Shown here: positions 33,381-42,874 of the stretch, one piece after another
Layout: each line of letters opens with the position of its first letter
Position numbering within the stretch: position 1 is the first letter of the stretch
Source: CAVXHQ01 sp963789535
Lineage (GTDB): Bacteria; Pseudomonadota; Alphaproteobacteria; Rhodobacterales; Rhodobacteraceae
Reading direction: 5' to 3'
Length of the DNA stretch: 64,000 nucleotides
Assembly: GCA_963789535.1 (NCBI GenBank)
Contig: CAWBKU010000002.1
Span: 1-64,000, forward strand
Notes under the pieces: model-generated
What the model saw: only the letters and a program-made list of their open reading frames with translations
Databases searched by the model: none
Told to the model about the DNA's origin: nothing
Translations under genes and position numbers: made by a program

Positions 33381-33896
33381 TCATCCTTCCCAGACGTTTC
33401 GATCGAGGCGATAGCACCGCCACGTCCCCGGCATACCGCCGACCGTCTTGCGCGTCTCCTCGACGAATGCCGCACCGAGCTTTGCAATCGCCTTCTGCGA
33501 GCGGATGTTGTCCGGCGAGATATGAAACCAGACCGTATCGTGGTCGCCGACCGCATGGGTGAGCATCGCCCGCTTCATGTCGCGGTTCGTCGGACCGCCC
33601 CAGCAATCGCGGCGCAGGAAGGTAAATCCGATGGCGATACCGGCTGCATCCTCGGGCGGGGTGTAGAATCGCGAGCATCCGATGATCTCGTCGTCGCGTT
33701 CGACCACGAGGGTCTCGCCCGATGCGAGCAACATGTCGAAATAGCGGTCGAACACGGGCTTTTGCCAGCGGTCGTGCGCCGGGTGGCCGGCCCATGTTTC
33801 GGGGTCGGCGGCTGCCGTGAACAGTCCCGCGCGGTCGCCTTGCGTAACCGGCCGGAGGGTGAAGGTGGCGCCGCCGAGGATCGGTTGCCGGTCCAT
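33381..33896 (-). CDS. GNAT-family N-acetyltransferase
   Basis: The 171-residue protein has the RimJ/RimL-like GNAT pattern: TLRPVTQGDRAGLFTAAAD, the beta-strand pair LVVERDDEIIGCSRFY, the acetyl-CoA region FTFLRRDCWGGPTNRDMKRA and the C-terminal VWFHISPDNIRSQKAIAKLG. Substrate unknown. It starts at 33896, three bases after the stop of the RACo-like gene, so the two form an operon. Confidence 0.88.
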   Translation of the reverse strand: MDRQPILGGATFTLRPVTQGDRAGLFTAAADPETWAGHPAHDRWQKPVFDRYFDMLLASGETLVVERDDEIIGCSRFYTPPEDAAGIAIGFTFLRRDCWGGPTNRDMKRAMLTHAVGDHDTVWFHISPDNIRSQKAIAKLGAAFVEETRKTVGGMPGTWRCYRLDRNVWEG

Positions 33897-33898
33897 CG

Positions 33899-35941
33899 TC
33901 ACACCCGCGCGCGCCGCCGCCTGCCGCCACCGTCGCCGCCCGACCCCTGGTTGAAGTTCACATCCGGCAGGGTGACGATGGCCGCGAGGTTCGGGAACGG
34001 ATCGGTCGCATGCGGCACGGCATTGGCGGCGACGAAGTGTTCCTGGAACTTGGGCTCGATGGCGGTCTCGACCTTGGTGATCTCGCGCACCGTGGCCTCG
34101 ATGGCGGTGCGCGCGGCAACGGAGCAGAGCGCGATCCGCGCGCCGGTGCCTGCCGCATTGCCCGCCGACGTGACCTTGTCGAGGGGCGCATCGGGGATCA
34201 TCCCGAGGATCATGGCGTGTTTGGGCGAGATATGGGCACCGAAGGCCCCGGCCAGCACGACGCGGTCGACCGTGTCCACGCCCATCGTGTCCATCAGCAG
34301 CCGCGCGCCGGCATAGAGGGCCGATTTCGCGAGCTGAATGGCGCGGATGTCGGTCTGCGTGACGGTAATGACCGGTCCACCGGCGGCACTGCCGTCGTGC
34401 ACAAGATAGGAGTGGGTGCGCCCCTCGGCCAGCATCCGGTCGCTGCCGGTCTGTTCGGCGCTGCCCATCAGGCCGCGCGCGTCCATCAGGCCCGCCACGC
34501 GCAATTCGGCCACCGCCTCGATGATGCCGGACCCGCAGATGCCGGTGACGCCGGTGTCGGCGATGGCCCCGGCGAACCCCGGCGCATCGGACCAGAGGTC
34601 GCAGCCGATGACGCGAAAGCGTGGCGCCTTCGTGTCCGGGTCGATCTCGATATGTTCGATGGCGCCGGGGGCGGCGCGCTGGCCGCTGCTGATCTGCGCG
34701 CCCTCGAACGCGGGGCCCGTGGGCGACGAACAGGCCAGCACGCGGGTGCGGTTGCCCAGCAGCAGTTCGGCATTGGTGCCGACGTCCACGATGAGCACCA
34801 GGTCGTCCGATTGCCCCGGCTGCTCGGCAAGTGCCACGGCCGCCGCGTCGGCGCCGACGTGGCCCGCGATACACGGCAGGATGAAGATGCGCGCAGCCGG
34901 GTTTACCGACGCGAGGTCGAGTTCATTCGCATTCAGCGAAACGGAATTGGATGTCGCCAGCGCAAACGGCGCCTGACCGAGTTCCACCGGGTCGATCCCC
35001 AGCAGGAGGTGGTGCATGACCGGGTTGCAGACGAACACCGCCTCGAGGATCTGCGCGGTGTCGATCCCGGCCTGCTGCGCGAGGTCACGGGCCAGACCGT
35101 CGATCGCCTCGCGCACGGCGCTCGTCATCTCGATATCGCCGCCAGGGTTCATCATCACATAGCTCACCCGGCTCATCAGATCCTCGCCAAAGCGGATCTG
35201 CGGGTTCATCGCCCCCGCACTGGCGGCGACGGTGCCGTTGCGCAGGTCGGTCAGATGCGCTGCGATGGTGGTCGAGCCGAGGTCGATGGCGAGGCCGTAG
35301 AGCCGCCCCTCGTGAAAGCCCGGGAAGATGTCCAGAACGCTGTGATGGTCGTCGCGGTGCCCCTTGTGCAGGGCGACAGTCACCTCCCATTTTCCCTTTC
35401 GGAGGGCGGGTTGCAGCTTGCGCAGCACGCTCAGCGGCGCCGATATCCGCGCGATCCCCCATTGCGCCCGGAGCGCGTCGCCCAGACGCTCGAAATCGCC
35501 CGAGGGCTCGTGCATGTCGGGTTCCAGCACCTCGACGAAATAAAGCTTGGTCGCCGGGTCCATGACCAGCGCGCGGGTATCGGCCTCCTTGCGGACGACC
35601 TGGCGGTGCACCTGGCTTTCGGGCGGCACGTCGATCACGACATCGCCCTGCACCGTGGCCTGACAGCCCAGACGCCGCCCCTCCTTGAGGCCGCGCACCC
35701 GGTGATAGCGGTCCTCGACGGCGTTCCAGTCCGACAGGGCGCCTTCGGCCACCGTCACGCCATGCTTCGGGAATGCGCCATAGGACGGGGTGATCTGGCA
35801 TTTCGAGCAGATCCCGCGCCCGCCGCAGACAGAGTCGAGATCGACGCCCAGTTGCCGCGCCGCCGTCAGCACGGGCGTGCCCGGCGGAAAATGGCCGCGC
35901 TTGCCCGATGGGGTGAAGATCACGAGGGGGTTCGTCGCCAT
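33899..35941 (-). CDS. RACo-like ferredoxin-ASKHA protein (DUF4445)
   Basis: The 680-residue protein matches reductive activators of corrinoid proteins. An N-terminal 2Fe-2S ferredoxin domain has CGGRGICSKC (about residues 40-49) and a further Cys in RRLGCQATV. A middle domain follows, and a C-terminal actin-like ATPase has AIDLGSTTIAAHL, VDVGTNAELLLG and VVLAGAFGAHISP. In known systems it uses ATP to return inactive Co(II) corrinoid to Co(I) for a methyltransferase. No corrinoid methyltransferase lies nearby. The start at 35941 is preferred to a TTG three codons upstream. Confidence 0.85.
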   Translation of the reverse strand: MATNPLVIFTPSGKRGHFPPGTPVLTAARQLGVDLDSVCGGRGICSKCQITPSYGAFPKHGVTVAEGALSDWNAVEDRYHRVRGLKEGRRLGCQATVQGDVVIDVPPESQVHRQVVRKEADTRALVMDPATKLYFVEVLEPDMHEPSGDFERLGDALRAQWGIARISAPLSVLRKLQPALRKGKWEVTVALHKGHRDDHHSVLDIFPGFHEGRLYGLAIDLGSTTIAAHLTDLRNGTVAASAGAMNPQIRFGEDLMSRVSYVMMNPGGDIEMTSAVREAIDGLARDLAQQAGIDTAQILEAVFVCNPVMHHLLLGIDPVELGQAPFALATSNSVSLNANELDLASVNPAARIFILPCIAGHVGADAAAVALAEQPGQSDDLVLIVDVGTNAELLLGNRTRVLACSSPTGPAFEGAQISSGQRAAPGAIEHIEIDPDTKAPRFRVIGCDLWSDAPGFAGAIADTGVTGICGSGIIEAVAELRVAGLMDARGLMGSAEQTGSDRMLAEGRTHSYLVHDGSAAGGPVITVTQTDIRAIQLAKSALYAGARLLMDTMGVDTVDRVVLAGAFGAHISPKHAMILGMIPDAPLDKVTSAGNAAGTGARIALCSVAARTAIEATVREITKVETAIEPKFQEHFVAANAVPHATDPFPNLAAIVTLPDVNFNQGSGGDGGGRRRRARV

Positions 35942-36134
35942 GAATGCCAATCCGCCTGTCTTTGCGCCAGCCTAGAGGGCAGGGAGCGCGGGCGCCCCGT
36001 CTCCTTGCGTCATTCCCCGTCCGATATGCGGCATCGCGCGCGGCGTAAAGCCATGACACACGGGGCCTTTCGCCGCCCCGCACTCTGTGCGATAGGGCGG
36101 GGCCAACCGAGATGCCAGCCCGAGGAGTGTGGAC

Positions 36135-37583
36135 ATGGAGATTCGCGAGGCCCTTACCTTCGACGATGTGCTGCTGGTCCCCGCCGCCTCGTCGGTCCTG
36201 CCCTCGACCGCCGACACCCGCACCCGGGTAACGCGCACTATCGCGATGAACATTCCGCTGCTGTCGTCGGCGATGGACACCGTGACCGAGGCGCGCATGG
36301 CCATCGCCATGGCGCAGGCGGGCGGCATCGGCGTCGTGCACCGCAACCTCGATATCGCGCAGCAGGCCGAGGAGGTGCGGCAGGTCAAACGCTTCGTCTC
36401 CGGCATCGTCTACAAGCCGATCACCCTCACCCCCGATCAGACGCTTGCGGATGCCAAGCTGCTGATGCAGCGCTACCGCGTGACCGGATTTCCGGTGGTC
36501 GGCGCGGGGGGGCGCGTCCTCGGGATCGTGACCAACCGCGATATGCGGTTCGCGACCGACGATGCCACGCCGGTTTCCGTGATGATGACGTCGGACAACC
36601 TCGCGATCCTTCAGGAACCGGCGGATCTCGACGAGGCGCGCAGCCTGATGAAGGCACGGCGGATCGAAAAGCTTCTGGTGACGGATGGCGCTGGCAATCT
36701 GACGGGGCTCCTGACGCTCAAGGACAGCGAGCAGGCGGTGCTGAACCCCGATGCCTGCATGGACCATCTGGGCCGCCTGCGGGTCGCGGCGGCGACGACG
36801 GTGGGGGACGCGGGGTTCGAGCGGAGCCAGGCTCTGGTCGAGGCGGGCGTCGACATCGTGGTCATCGACACGGCGCATGGCCATTCCGAGGGCGTGGCAA
36901 AAGCCGTAAGCCGTCTCAAGGGGTTGTCGAACGAAGTTCAGGTGATCGCGGGCAACGTGGCGACCGGCGAGGCGACCCGCGCCCTGATCGACGCGGGAGC
37001 CGATGCGGTCAAGGTCGGGATCGGGCCGGGCAGCATCTGCACGACACGGATGGTCGCGGGCGTCGGCGTGCCGCAACTGACCGCGATCATGGATTGCGCG
37101 GCCGCGGCGGGCGATGTGCCGGTGATCGCCGACGGCGGTATCAAGTTCTCGGGCGATTTCGCCAAGGCCATCGCGGCGGGTGCGTCCTGCGCCATGGTCG
37201 GCAGCATGATCGCCGGCACCGACGAGAGCCCGGGAGAAATCATTCTCTATCAGGGGCGTAGCTTCAAGTCTTACCGCGGCATGGGCAGCCTCGGCGCGAT
37301 GGCGCGCGGCTCTGCCGACCGCTATTTCCAGAAGGACGCGGCCTCCGACAAGCTGGTGCCCGAGGGCATCGAGGGGCAGGTGCCCTACAAGGGCAGTGCC
37401 GGTGCGGTGGTCCATCAGCTCGTCGGCGGGCTGCGCGCCGCGATGGGCTATACCGGCTGCGCCACCGTCGAGGAGATGCGCACCAGGTGCGCTTTCGTGA
37501 AGATCACCGGCGCAGGCCTGAAGGAAAGCCATGTGCATGACGTGCAGATCACCCGCGAGAGCCCGAACTACCGCGTCGGCTGA
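36135..37583 (+). CDS. guaB: IMP dehydrogenase
   Basis: GuaB makes XMP from IMP with NAD, the committed step to GMP. The 482-residue product has the TFDDVLLVPAASSVLPS N-terminus, a CBS-domain pair (about residues 90-205), the active-site loop GIGPGSICTTRMVAGVGVPQ with its catalytic Cys, and the flap segment YRGMGSLGAMARGSADRYFQ. Full length. Transcription likely continues into the rsmB-like gene three bases downstream. Confidence 0.96.
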   Translation: MEIREALTFDDVLLVPAASSVLPSTADTRTRVTRTIAMNIPLLSSAMDTVTEARMAIAMAQAGGIGVVHRNLDIAQQAEEVRQVKRFVSGIVYKPITLTPDQTLADAKLLMQRYRVTGFPVVGAGGRVLGIVTNRDMRFATDDATPVSVMMTSDNLAILQEPADLDEARSLMKARRIEKLLVTDGAGNLTGLLTLKDSEQAVLNPDACMDHLGRLRVAAATTVGDAGFERSQALVEAGVDIVVIDTAHGHSEGVAKAVSRLKGLSNEVQVIAGNVATGEATRALIDAGADAVKVGIGPGSICTTRMVAGVGVPQLTAIMDCAAAAGDVPVIADGGIKFSGDFAKAIAAGASCAMVGSMIAGTDESPGEIILYQGRSFKSYRGMGSLGAMARGSADRYFQKDAASDKLVPEGIEGQVPYKGSAGAVVHQLVGGLRAAMGYTGCATVEEMRTRCAFVKITGAGLKESHVHDVQITRESPNYRVG

Positions 37584-37586
37584 GGC

Positions 37587-38759
37587 ATGACGCCGGGCGC
37601 GCGCCTTGCCGCGGCGATGGAGGTGCTGGACGCGGCACTGGCCGGCGCGCCGCTGGAAAGGGCGCTGACCGGTTGGGCCCGGGCAAGCCGGTTCGCTGGC
37701 GCCAAGGACCGCGCGGCGGTGCGCGATCTGGTCTATCAGGGCTGGCGCTGCCGTCGCAGCCACGCGGCCCTCGGCGGCGCCGGGACCGGACGCGGCATCG
37801 TCCTCGGCGGTCTGCGTGCCGCAGGGACCGTGCCCGAGACGCTCATGACCGGCGCAGGCCACGCGCCGGCCCCGCCGGGGCCGCAGGAGGGGGGGCGCAC
37901 GCCAGAAGGTGCCGAGGCGCTGGACCTGCCCGACTGGCTGTGGCCGCTCTTTCGGACCGATCTGGGGACCGACGCTGCCGACGTCGCCGAGGCCCTGCGT
38001 CACCGCGCGCCGGTGTTCCTGCGCGTCAACCTCGCGCGGACGACACGCGACCAGGCGATCGAGGGCCTGGCCACGGACGAGATCGTCGCCCGGCCGCACG
38101 ATCACGTGAGGACCGCCCTCGAAGTGACGGAAAACCCAAGACGTATCGCACAATCGACGGCATATGCAGACGGTGTTGTCGAGCTTCAGGACGCGTCCTC
38201 GCAGGCCGCCGTCCTCGCCCTCCCGCTGACCCCCGGCGCCCGCTTGCTCGACTATTGCGCAGGCGGCGGCGGCAAGGCGCTGGCCGTCGCCGCCCTGGCA
38301 CCGCCGGGTGCTCCGTTCGACCTGTGGGCGCACGATGCGATCCCCGCGCGTCTCGCCGACCTCGCCCCGCGCGCCGCGCGCGCCGGGGTTCGTATCCATA
38401 TCGTCGACGGCGACGCCCTCGCCGGCCTGCCCCCGTTCGACGTCGTCCTCGTCGACGCGCCCTGTTCGGGCAGCGGCACATGGCGGCGCGATCCGGACGG
38501 CAAATGGCGGCTGACCGACGGACGCCTCGACGCCCTCGTGGCGCTACAGTCCGACATTCTCGATGCAGCCTGCCTCCACGTCGCGCCCGGCGGCGTGCTC
38601 GCCTATGCGACCTGCTCGGTCCTCGGGATCGAAACGACGGGTCAGGTCTCGGCCTTTCTGCATCGCCATCCCGGCTGGACGCTCGAGTCCCGGCAGGCAT
38701 GGCGACCCGGTCCGGCAGGCGACGGCTTTTCGCTCGCGGTCTTGCGGCGCGCGCCCTAG
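37587..38759 (+). CDS. RsmB/NOP family rRNA (cytosine-5) methyltransferase
   Basis: The 390-residue protein has an N-terminal NusB-like region and a C-terminal SAM-dependent methyltransferase domain. Motifs are LLDYCAGGGGKALAVAALA for SAM binding, VDAPCSGSGTWRRDPD with the PC catalytic-assisting Cys, and YATCSVL with the TC nucleophile. This pair of cysteines is diagnostic of RNA m5C methyltransferases. The exact target is not certain. It follows guaB directly. Confidence 0.88.
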   Translation: MTPGARLAAAMEVLDAALAGAPLERALTGWARASRFAGAKDRAAVRDLVYQGWRCRRSHAALGGAGTGRGIVLGGLRAAGTVPETLMTGAGHAPAPPGPQEGGRTPEGAEALDLPDWLWPLFRTDLGTDAADVAEALRHRAPVFLRVNLARTTRDQAIEGLATDEIVARPHDHVRTALEVTENPRRIAQSTAYADGVVELQDASSQAAVLALPLTPGARLLDYCAGGGGKALAVAALAPPGAPFDLWAHDAIPARLADLAPRAARAGVRIHIVDGDALAGLPPFDVVLVDAPCSGSGTWRRDPDGKWRLTDGRLDALVALQSDILDAACLHVAPGGVLAYATCSVLGIETTGQVSAFLHRHPGWTLESRQAWRPGPAGDGFSLAVLRRAP

Positions 38760-38812
38760 CGCACAACTTTTACGTGCAGGGGTCGAATATTTGCCGTAGG
38801 AGGGGGGTGAAC

Positions 38813-38827
38813 TTAACCGGTTCTTAG
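38813..38827 (+). promoter_or_regulatory. CtrA-like site TTAA-N7-TTAG before cckA
   Basis: TTAACCGGTTCTTAG differs at one base from the alphaproteobacterial CtrA consensus TTAA-N7-TTAA and lies 18 bases before the cckA start. It suggests feedback from CtrA on the kinase gene. One weak match could be chance. Confidence 0.4.
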
Positions 38828-38845
38828 GGTTTCGCCGGGACAAGG

Positions 38846-41251
38846 ATGGGACACGATAGGGACCGAAAATTGACCCTCACAGCAGAGCAAGCAGCCCCGG
38901 TCCCCGTCGTCGACGTGCGCGGTATCGGGCGTTTCCTCGGGGTGGCGCCGCTCGCCGCCTTCGTGGGCGCCGTCATCGCGGTCGGTTTCGCGATCCTGTC
39001 GGACGGCCTCGCGGTGCAGGTGGTTCTTTCGGTCGCCGCCGTCTTGATGGCGGTCGCCGCAGCGGGTCTCAGTGTCGTGGCGATGCGCAGCCGCGACCGG
39101 GCCGAGGCGATCGACGGCGCCGCGCGCCTGATCGCGAGTGCGGACGAGAGGCCTGTCTACATGACCGATGCGCAGGGGCAGATCGTGTTTCGCAACGCCG
39201 CCGCGACCGCGCGGATGACCGGCCGGCCACCGATAAATTTGCACGATGCGCTGGCCGATCTCTGCGCCAACCCGCGCAAGCTCATCGCCGATCTACAAGG
39301 CCGCGCCCGGTCGTTCGGCACCGCTTCCGAGGATGTCGTCAGCCGCCGGTCGCATCAGCGCGTGACGGTCAACTGGCTCGACACGGCCGTCGTCTGGCGG
39401 ATCGAGGATGTGGCGGGACGGGCCGGTCAGGCCCGATCGGGTGCGATCAGCCTGCCGATGCTGACCGCCGGCCCGTCCGGCACGATCCTCTACATGAACG
39501 AGGCGTTCCGGCGCCTCGTCGGTGCCCGCGAACGGACCTTGCAGGCCGTGTTCCCGGACCTGCCGCTCGTCTCGGGCAACGTCCACGCCGTCGAGGGCGT
39601 CGACGGCCTCGTGCGGACACTGGTGGCGCAGGTGCCCTGTTCGGGCGGGCGCAGCGAAATCTATCTGCTGCCGCCGTCGAGCATCGATGCCGTCCGCGTC
39701 GCCGAGGCCACCGGCGCCTTTTCCAGCGTGCGCACGGATGCGTCGGCCCTGATCCGGACGACGCCGGCGACCTGGGACGAAATCGAATCGCTTCCCGTGC
39801 CACTCCTGAAGCTCTCGCACGACGGAATCGTGTTGTCGGCGAACGCCTCGGCGCGGGCTCTTCTGCCGATGGAGGTGACGTCGGGCACGCGCCTGTCGGA
39901 CCTGTTGGAGGGACTGGGACGGCCGGTCATCGACTGGTTGGGCGATGCCGCCGCCGGGCGTGGTGCGGGAAAATCCGAGTTCCTGCGCGGCACGGGCGCG
40001 CATCAGGACACGTTCGTTCAGGTCTCGCTCAGCGGCGTCGGTGCCGGCGCGCGCTCGCTCATCGCCGTGTTGCAGGACGCGACCGAGCTGAAATCGCTCG
40101 AGGCGAAGTTCGTGCAAAGCCAGAAGATGCAGGCCATCGGACAACTTGCGGGGGGCGTGGCGCATGACTTCAACAACCTGCTGACCGCAATTTCGGGTCA
40201 CTGCGACCTCTTGCTGTTGCGCCATGATCAGGGCGATCCGGACTATGGCGACCTCATCCAGGTGCATCAGAACGCGAACCGCGCGGCCAGCCTGGTCGGT
40301 CAGTTGCTCGCCTTCTCGCGCAAGCAGAACCTGATGCCCGAGGTGATCGACCTGCGCGACACGCTGTCGGAACTGACGCATCTGCTGAACCGGCTGGTCG
40401 GCGAAAAGGTGCGGCTTTCGCTGAACCACGACCCGCTCCTCCTGAACATCCGTGCCGACAAGCGGCAGTTGGAACAGGTGCTGATGAACCTCGTGGTGAA
40501 TGCGCGCGACGCGATGCCGAAGGGAGGCGAGATCAAGGTCGAGACCGAGAACGTCACGCTGCGCGAACCGCTCGAGCGGGACCGGGTGAAGGTGCCCGCG
40601 GGCGACTATATCGTGCTGCGTGTCGTCGACGAGGGCACCGGCATCCCCCCCGAGAAGCTGCCGAAGATCTTCGAGCCGTTCTATACCACCAAACGCCCCG
40701 GCGAGGGCACCGGCCTTGGCCTGTCGACCGCCTACGGCATCGTCAAGCAGACCGGCGGCTTCATCTTTGCCGACAGCACGGTCGATGTCGGAAGCACGTT
40801 CTCGTTGTATTTTCCGGCCCACGATCAGCCCGCGACTGTCACCGCAGAGGCGCCGCGCATGTCGAGCGAGATCCTGTCCGAGACAGCCGATGGCGTGGTG
40901 CTGCTGGTCGAGGACGAGGCGCCGGTGCGTGCCTTCGCGAGCCGCGCGTTGCGCCTCAAGGGCTATTCGGTGCTCGAGGCCGACAGCGCCGAGGCGGCCC
41001 TCGAACTTCTGGCCGACCCCGGGGTCAAGGTCGACATCTTCGTCACCGACGTCATCATGCCGGGCAAGGACGGACCCACGTGGGTGCGCGAGGCGCTGCG
41101 CGACCGGCCCGATACCAAGGTCGTCTTCGTTTCCGGCTATGCCGAGGACGCCTTTTCCGAGCACAAGGCGCTGATCCCGAATTCGGTGTTCCTGCCCAAG
41201 CCATTCTCGCTCAACGATCTGACCTCGACGGTGCAGCGCCAGTTGCACTGA
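38846..41251 (+). CDS. cckA: Hybrid sensor histidine kinase CckA
   Basis: The 801-residue protein has two N-terminal membrane helices (about residues 30-75), PAS-like sensor regions (about 95-420), a DHp domain with the phospho-His in GGVAHDFNNLLTAISGHCDL (about 430-450), a HATPase domain (NLVVNARDAMPKGGE, GTGLGLSTAYGIVKQTGG), and a C-terminal receiver with the phospho-Asp in FVTDVIMPGKDGP (about 735). This matches CckA, which phosphorylates CtrA through ChpT. In Rhodobacter relatives it controls motility and gene transfer agents. Confidence 0.92.
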   Translation: MGHDRDRKLTLTAEQAAPVPVVDVRGIGRFLGVAPLAAFVGAVIAVGFAILSDGLAVQVVLSVAAVLMAVAAAGLSVVAMRSRDRAEAIDGAARLIASADERPVYMTDAQGQIVFRNAAATARMTGRPPINLHDALADLCANPRKLIADLQGRARSFGTASEDVVSRRSHQRVTVNWLDTAVVWRIEDVAGRAGQARSGAISLPMLTAGPSGTILYMNEAFRRLVGARERTLQAVFPDLPLVSGNVHAVEGVDGLVRTLVAQVPCSGGRSEIYLLPPSSIDAVRVAEATGAFSSVRTDASALIRTTPATWDEIESLPVPLLKLSHDGIVLSANASARALLPMEVTSGTRLSDLLEGLGRPVIDWLGDAAAGRGAGKSEFLRGTGAHQDTFVQVSLSGVGAGARSLIAVLQDATELKSLEAKFVQSQKMQAIGQLAGGVAHDFNNLLTAISGHCDLLLLRHDQGDPDYGDLIQVHQNANRAASLVGQLLAFSRKQNLMPEVIDLRDTLSELTHLLNRLVGEKVRLSLNHDPLLLNIRADKRQLEQVLMNLVVNARDAMPKGGEIKVETENVTLREPLERDRVKVPAGDYIVLRVVDEGTGIPPEKLPKIFEPFYTTKRPGEGTGLGLSTAYGIVKQTGGFIFADSTVDVGSTFSLYFPAHDQPATVTAEAPRMSSEILSETADGVVLLVEDEAPVRAFASRALRLKGYSVLEADSAEAALELLADPGVKVDIFVTDVIMPGKDGPTWVREALRDRPDTKVVFVSGYAEDAFSEHKALIPNSVFLPKPFSLNDLTSTVQRQLH

Positions 41252-41484
41252 GGCGCGCGCGCGTCGGTTGCCGCGAACGCGCGGAGAGAGGATCAGGTCT
41301 GCGTCGAGCCGCGATCCGACGTCCGATCCCGCGGCCTTTGGATCCCCGGAGGGTTCGATTGTCCGCCACAAGGCGTCTCCCTGTCTCGACAATGCCGAGC
41401 CTGCCACACGGAAACTTTCCCGCACGATCGTGTCGTGCCGGACCCGCCACCTCTTCGACGCGATCGGCCCTCTTGGCCTCGCGC

Positions 41485-42177
41485 CTAGCCCAGAACGCGG
41501 CTCAGTTCGCGGATGATCTTGTCGCGGATCGCGCGGGGATAGTCGCGGTGACCGCGCGCCGTGATGACGAAGCCGTCCCGCGTGACCAGGGCGCGCTGAT
41601 AGAACCCGGTGATCGCGATACCCATCGATTCGATGGCGACACCGTTGATCGTCACCCCGGCCCGCTCGGCGGCGAGGCGGGCGCCGGCGACATCCGAACC
41701 GGCGTTCGGCGTGCCGTCGCCGGAGACGTCGATGATGTGGCGCGCGCAATCCTCGACCTGGGCGAACTGCCGCAAGGCGAAATAGATCGCCTCGGCCGGT
41801 GCCGTATCCGACAGCACGAATGCGCGTTCGGTCAATCGCGCGGCAAGGGCAAAGCGCGCCACGTCCTCGGCGGTGCGCATCCGCGTCCACGGGATCGAGA
41901 TCGCCTGCCGTTCTTCCCCCGACCATTGCATGACGGCCAGCGCGACCTCGCCCTGCACCAGCGCCTCGATGATCTCGGGATCCCCGAGCGCATCGGCGAG
42001 GCCGTCGGTCTGCAACCGGAACTCGCCCGGATCGACCGAGTTCGACACGTCGATCGTCAGCATGAGCGCGGTTTCACAGGCAGCCCTTGCAGGCAGGGCC
42101 GCTCCGCACCAAACGGCCGCCGACAGCATGGCGATACGTGCGGCGACGAAAGGGTGCAGGACCAGAAAGGCGTTCAT
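41485..42177 (-). CDS. DUF1194 (VWA-like) secreted protein
   Basis: The 230-residue protein has a signal-like N-terminus ending in LPARA and a von Willebrand A-like fold typical of DUF1194: ALMLTIDVSNSVDPGEF with a MIDAS-like DxSxS, VALAVMQWSGEERQ, and CARHIIDVSGDGTPNAGSDV. Probably periplasmic. Role unknown. Nothing else is evident in 41252-41484. Confidence 0.85.
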   Translation of the reverse strand: MNAFLVLHPFVAARIAMLSAAVWCGAALPARAACETALMLTIDVSNSVDPGEFRLQTDGLADALGDPEIIEALVQGEVALAVMQWSGEERQAISIPWTRMRTAEDVARFALAARLTERAFVLSDTAPAEAIYFALRQFAQVEDCARHIIDVSGDGTPNAGSDVAGARLAAERAGVTINGVAIESMGIAITGFYQRALVTRDGFVITARGHRDYPRAIRDKIIRELSRVLG

Positions 42178-42368
42178 GTGCCATCATGCAGAGCGCCCCA
42201 CCCGCGACGCAACCGCAAATTGGTATCCAAGAACCGCGACGGGGCGGATCGTCAGTCGCTTGCATTCGTGTTTTCCCTCTGTATGAGAGGGCTTATCGGT
42301 GGTGCGTCTGGACCTTGCCTGCCACTGCCGACGATATTGTTTAACGGAATTTACAGAAAGGAACTAAG

Positions 42369-42812
42369 ATGCGCGCGATTATCGGATTGGCCATCGCGGC
42401 CCTCATTGCTGTGGGCGCCTATTTCGGCCTCACGGCCGCCGGGGTCATCGGTGGCCCGGCGGCGATGACGCCCGAGGATGTGACGGCGGGCCTGACCGTC
42501 TATGCCGACGACATCAACGACGACGATAACCTGCGGTTCGACGACTTTTCGAACCTGGTGAACGCGGTCGTGGTCGAGCGGCAGATCACCATCCGCGGCG
42601 AAACGATCACCGACATGGCCGACGTGAGCGAGGGCTATCTCGAGAGCCGTGAGGCACAGGGTCTGAACAGGCTGTGCAGCGACGACACGAACCGGGCCCT
42701 GCTGGCAAACGGCGCGACCTATGTCTTCAACTGGTTCTCCGCTGACGGCGAAAGCATCGGCATGGTCACGATCCGCGGAGCGCAGGAACCGTGCGAGGCC
42801 GCCGGCCTCTGA
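42369..42812 (+). CDS. Exported or membrane-anchored hypothetical protein
   Basis: The 147-residue protein begins with a hydrophobic signal or anchor (MRAIIGLAIAALIAVGAYFG). The mature part has segments LVNAVVVERQITIRGETITD and LNRLCSDDTNRALLANGATY with a likely disulfide pair (C in RLCSDD, C in EPCEAA). AAGGA precedes the start. No family recognised. Confidence 0.7.
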   Translation: MRAIIGLAIAALIAVGAYFGLTAAGVIGGPAAMTPEDVTAGLTVYADDINDDDNLRFDDFSNLVNAVVVERQITIRGETITDMADVSEGYLESREAQGLNRLCSDDTNRALLANGATYVFNWFSADGESIGMVTIRGAQEPCEAAGL

Positions 42813-42834
42813 TCCACCGATCCATGACACTCGA

Positions 42835-42864
42835 AAAGGCCTCCCGGCAGTCCGGGGGGCCTTT
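42835..42864. terminator. Bidirectional terminator between 42812 and ssrA
   Basis: AAAGGCCTCCCGG and CCGGGGGGCCTTT form a 13-bp stem (one wobble) with a CAGT loop. An A-run on one side and a T-run on the other let it serve both the plus-strand gene and the minus-strand tmRNA. Confidence 0.8.
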
Positions 42865-42874
42865 GGCGCATTGC

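Noticed and set aside
35085..38399. Very long minus-strand open frame opposite guaB and the rsmB-like gene
   Set aside because: Translation is low-complexity with Arg/Gly/His richness and no domain; guaB and the methyltransferase on the other strand are clearly real. GC-rich DNA gives such shadows.
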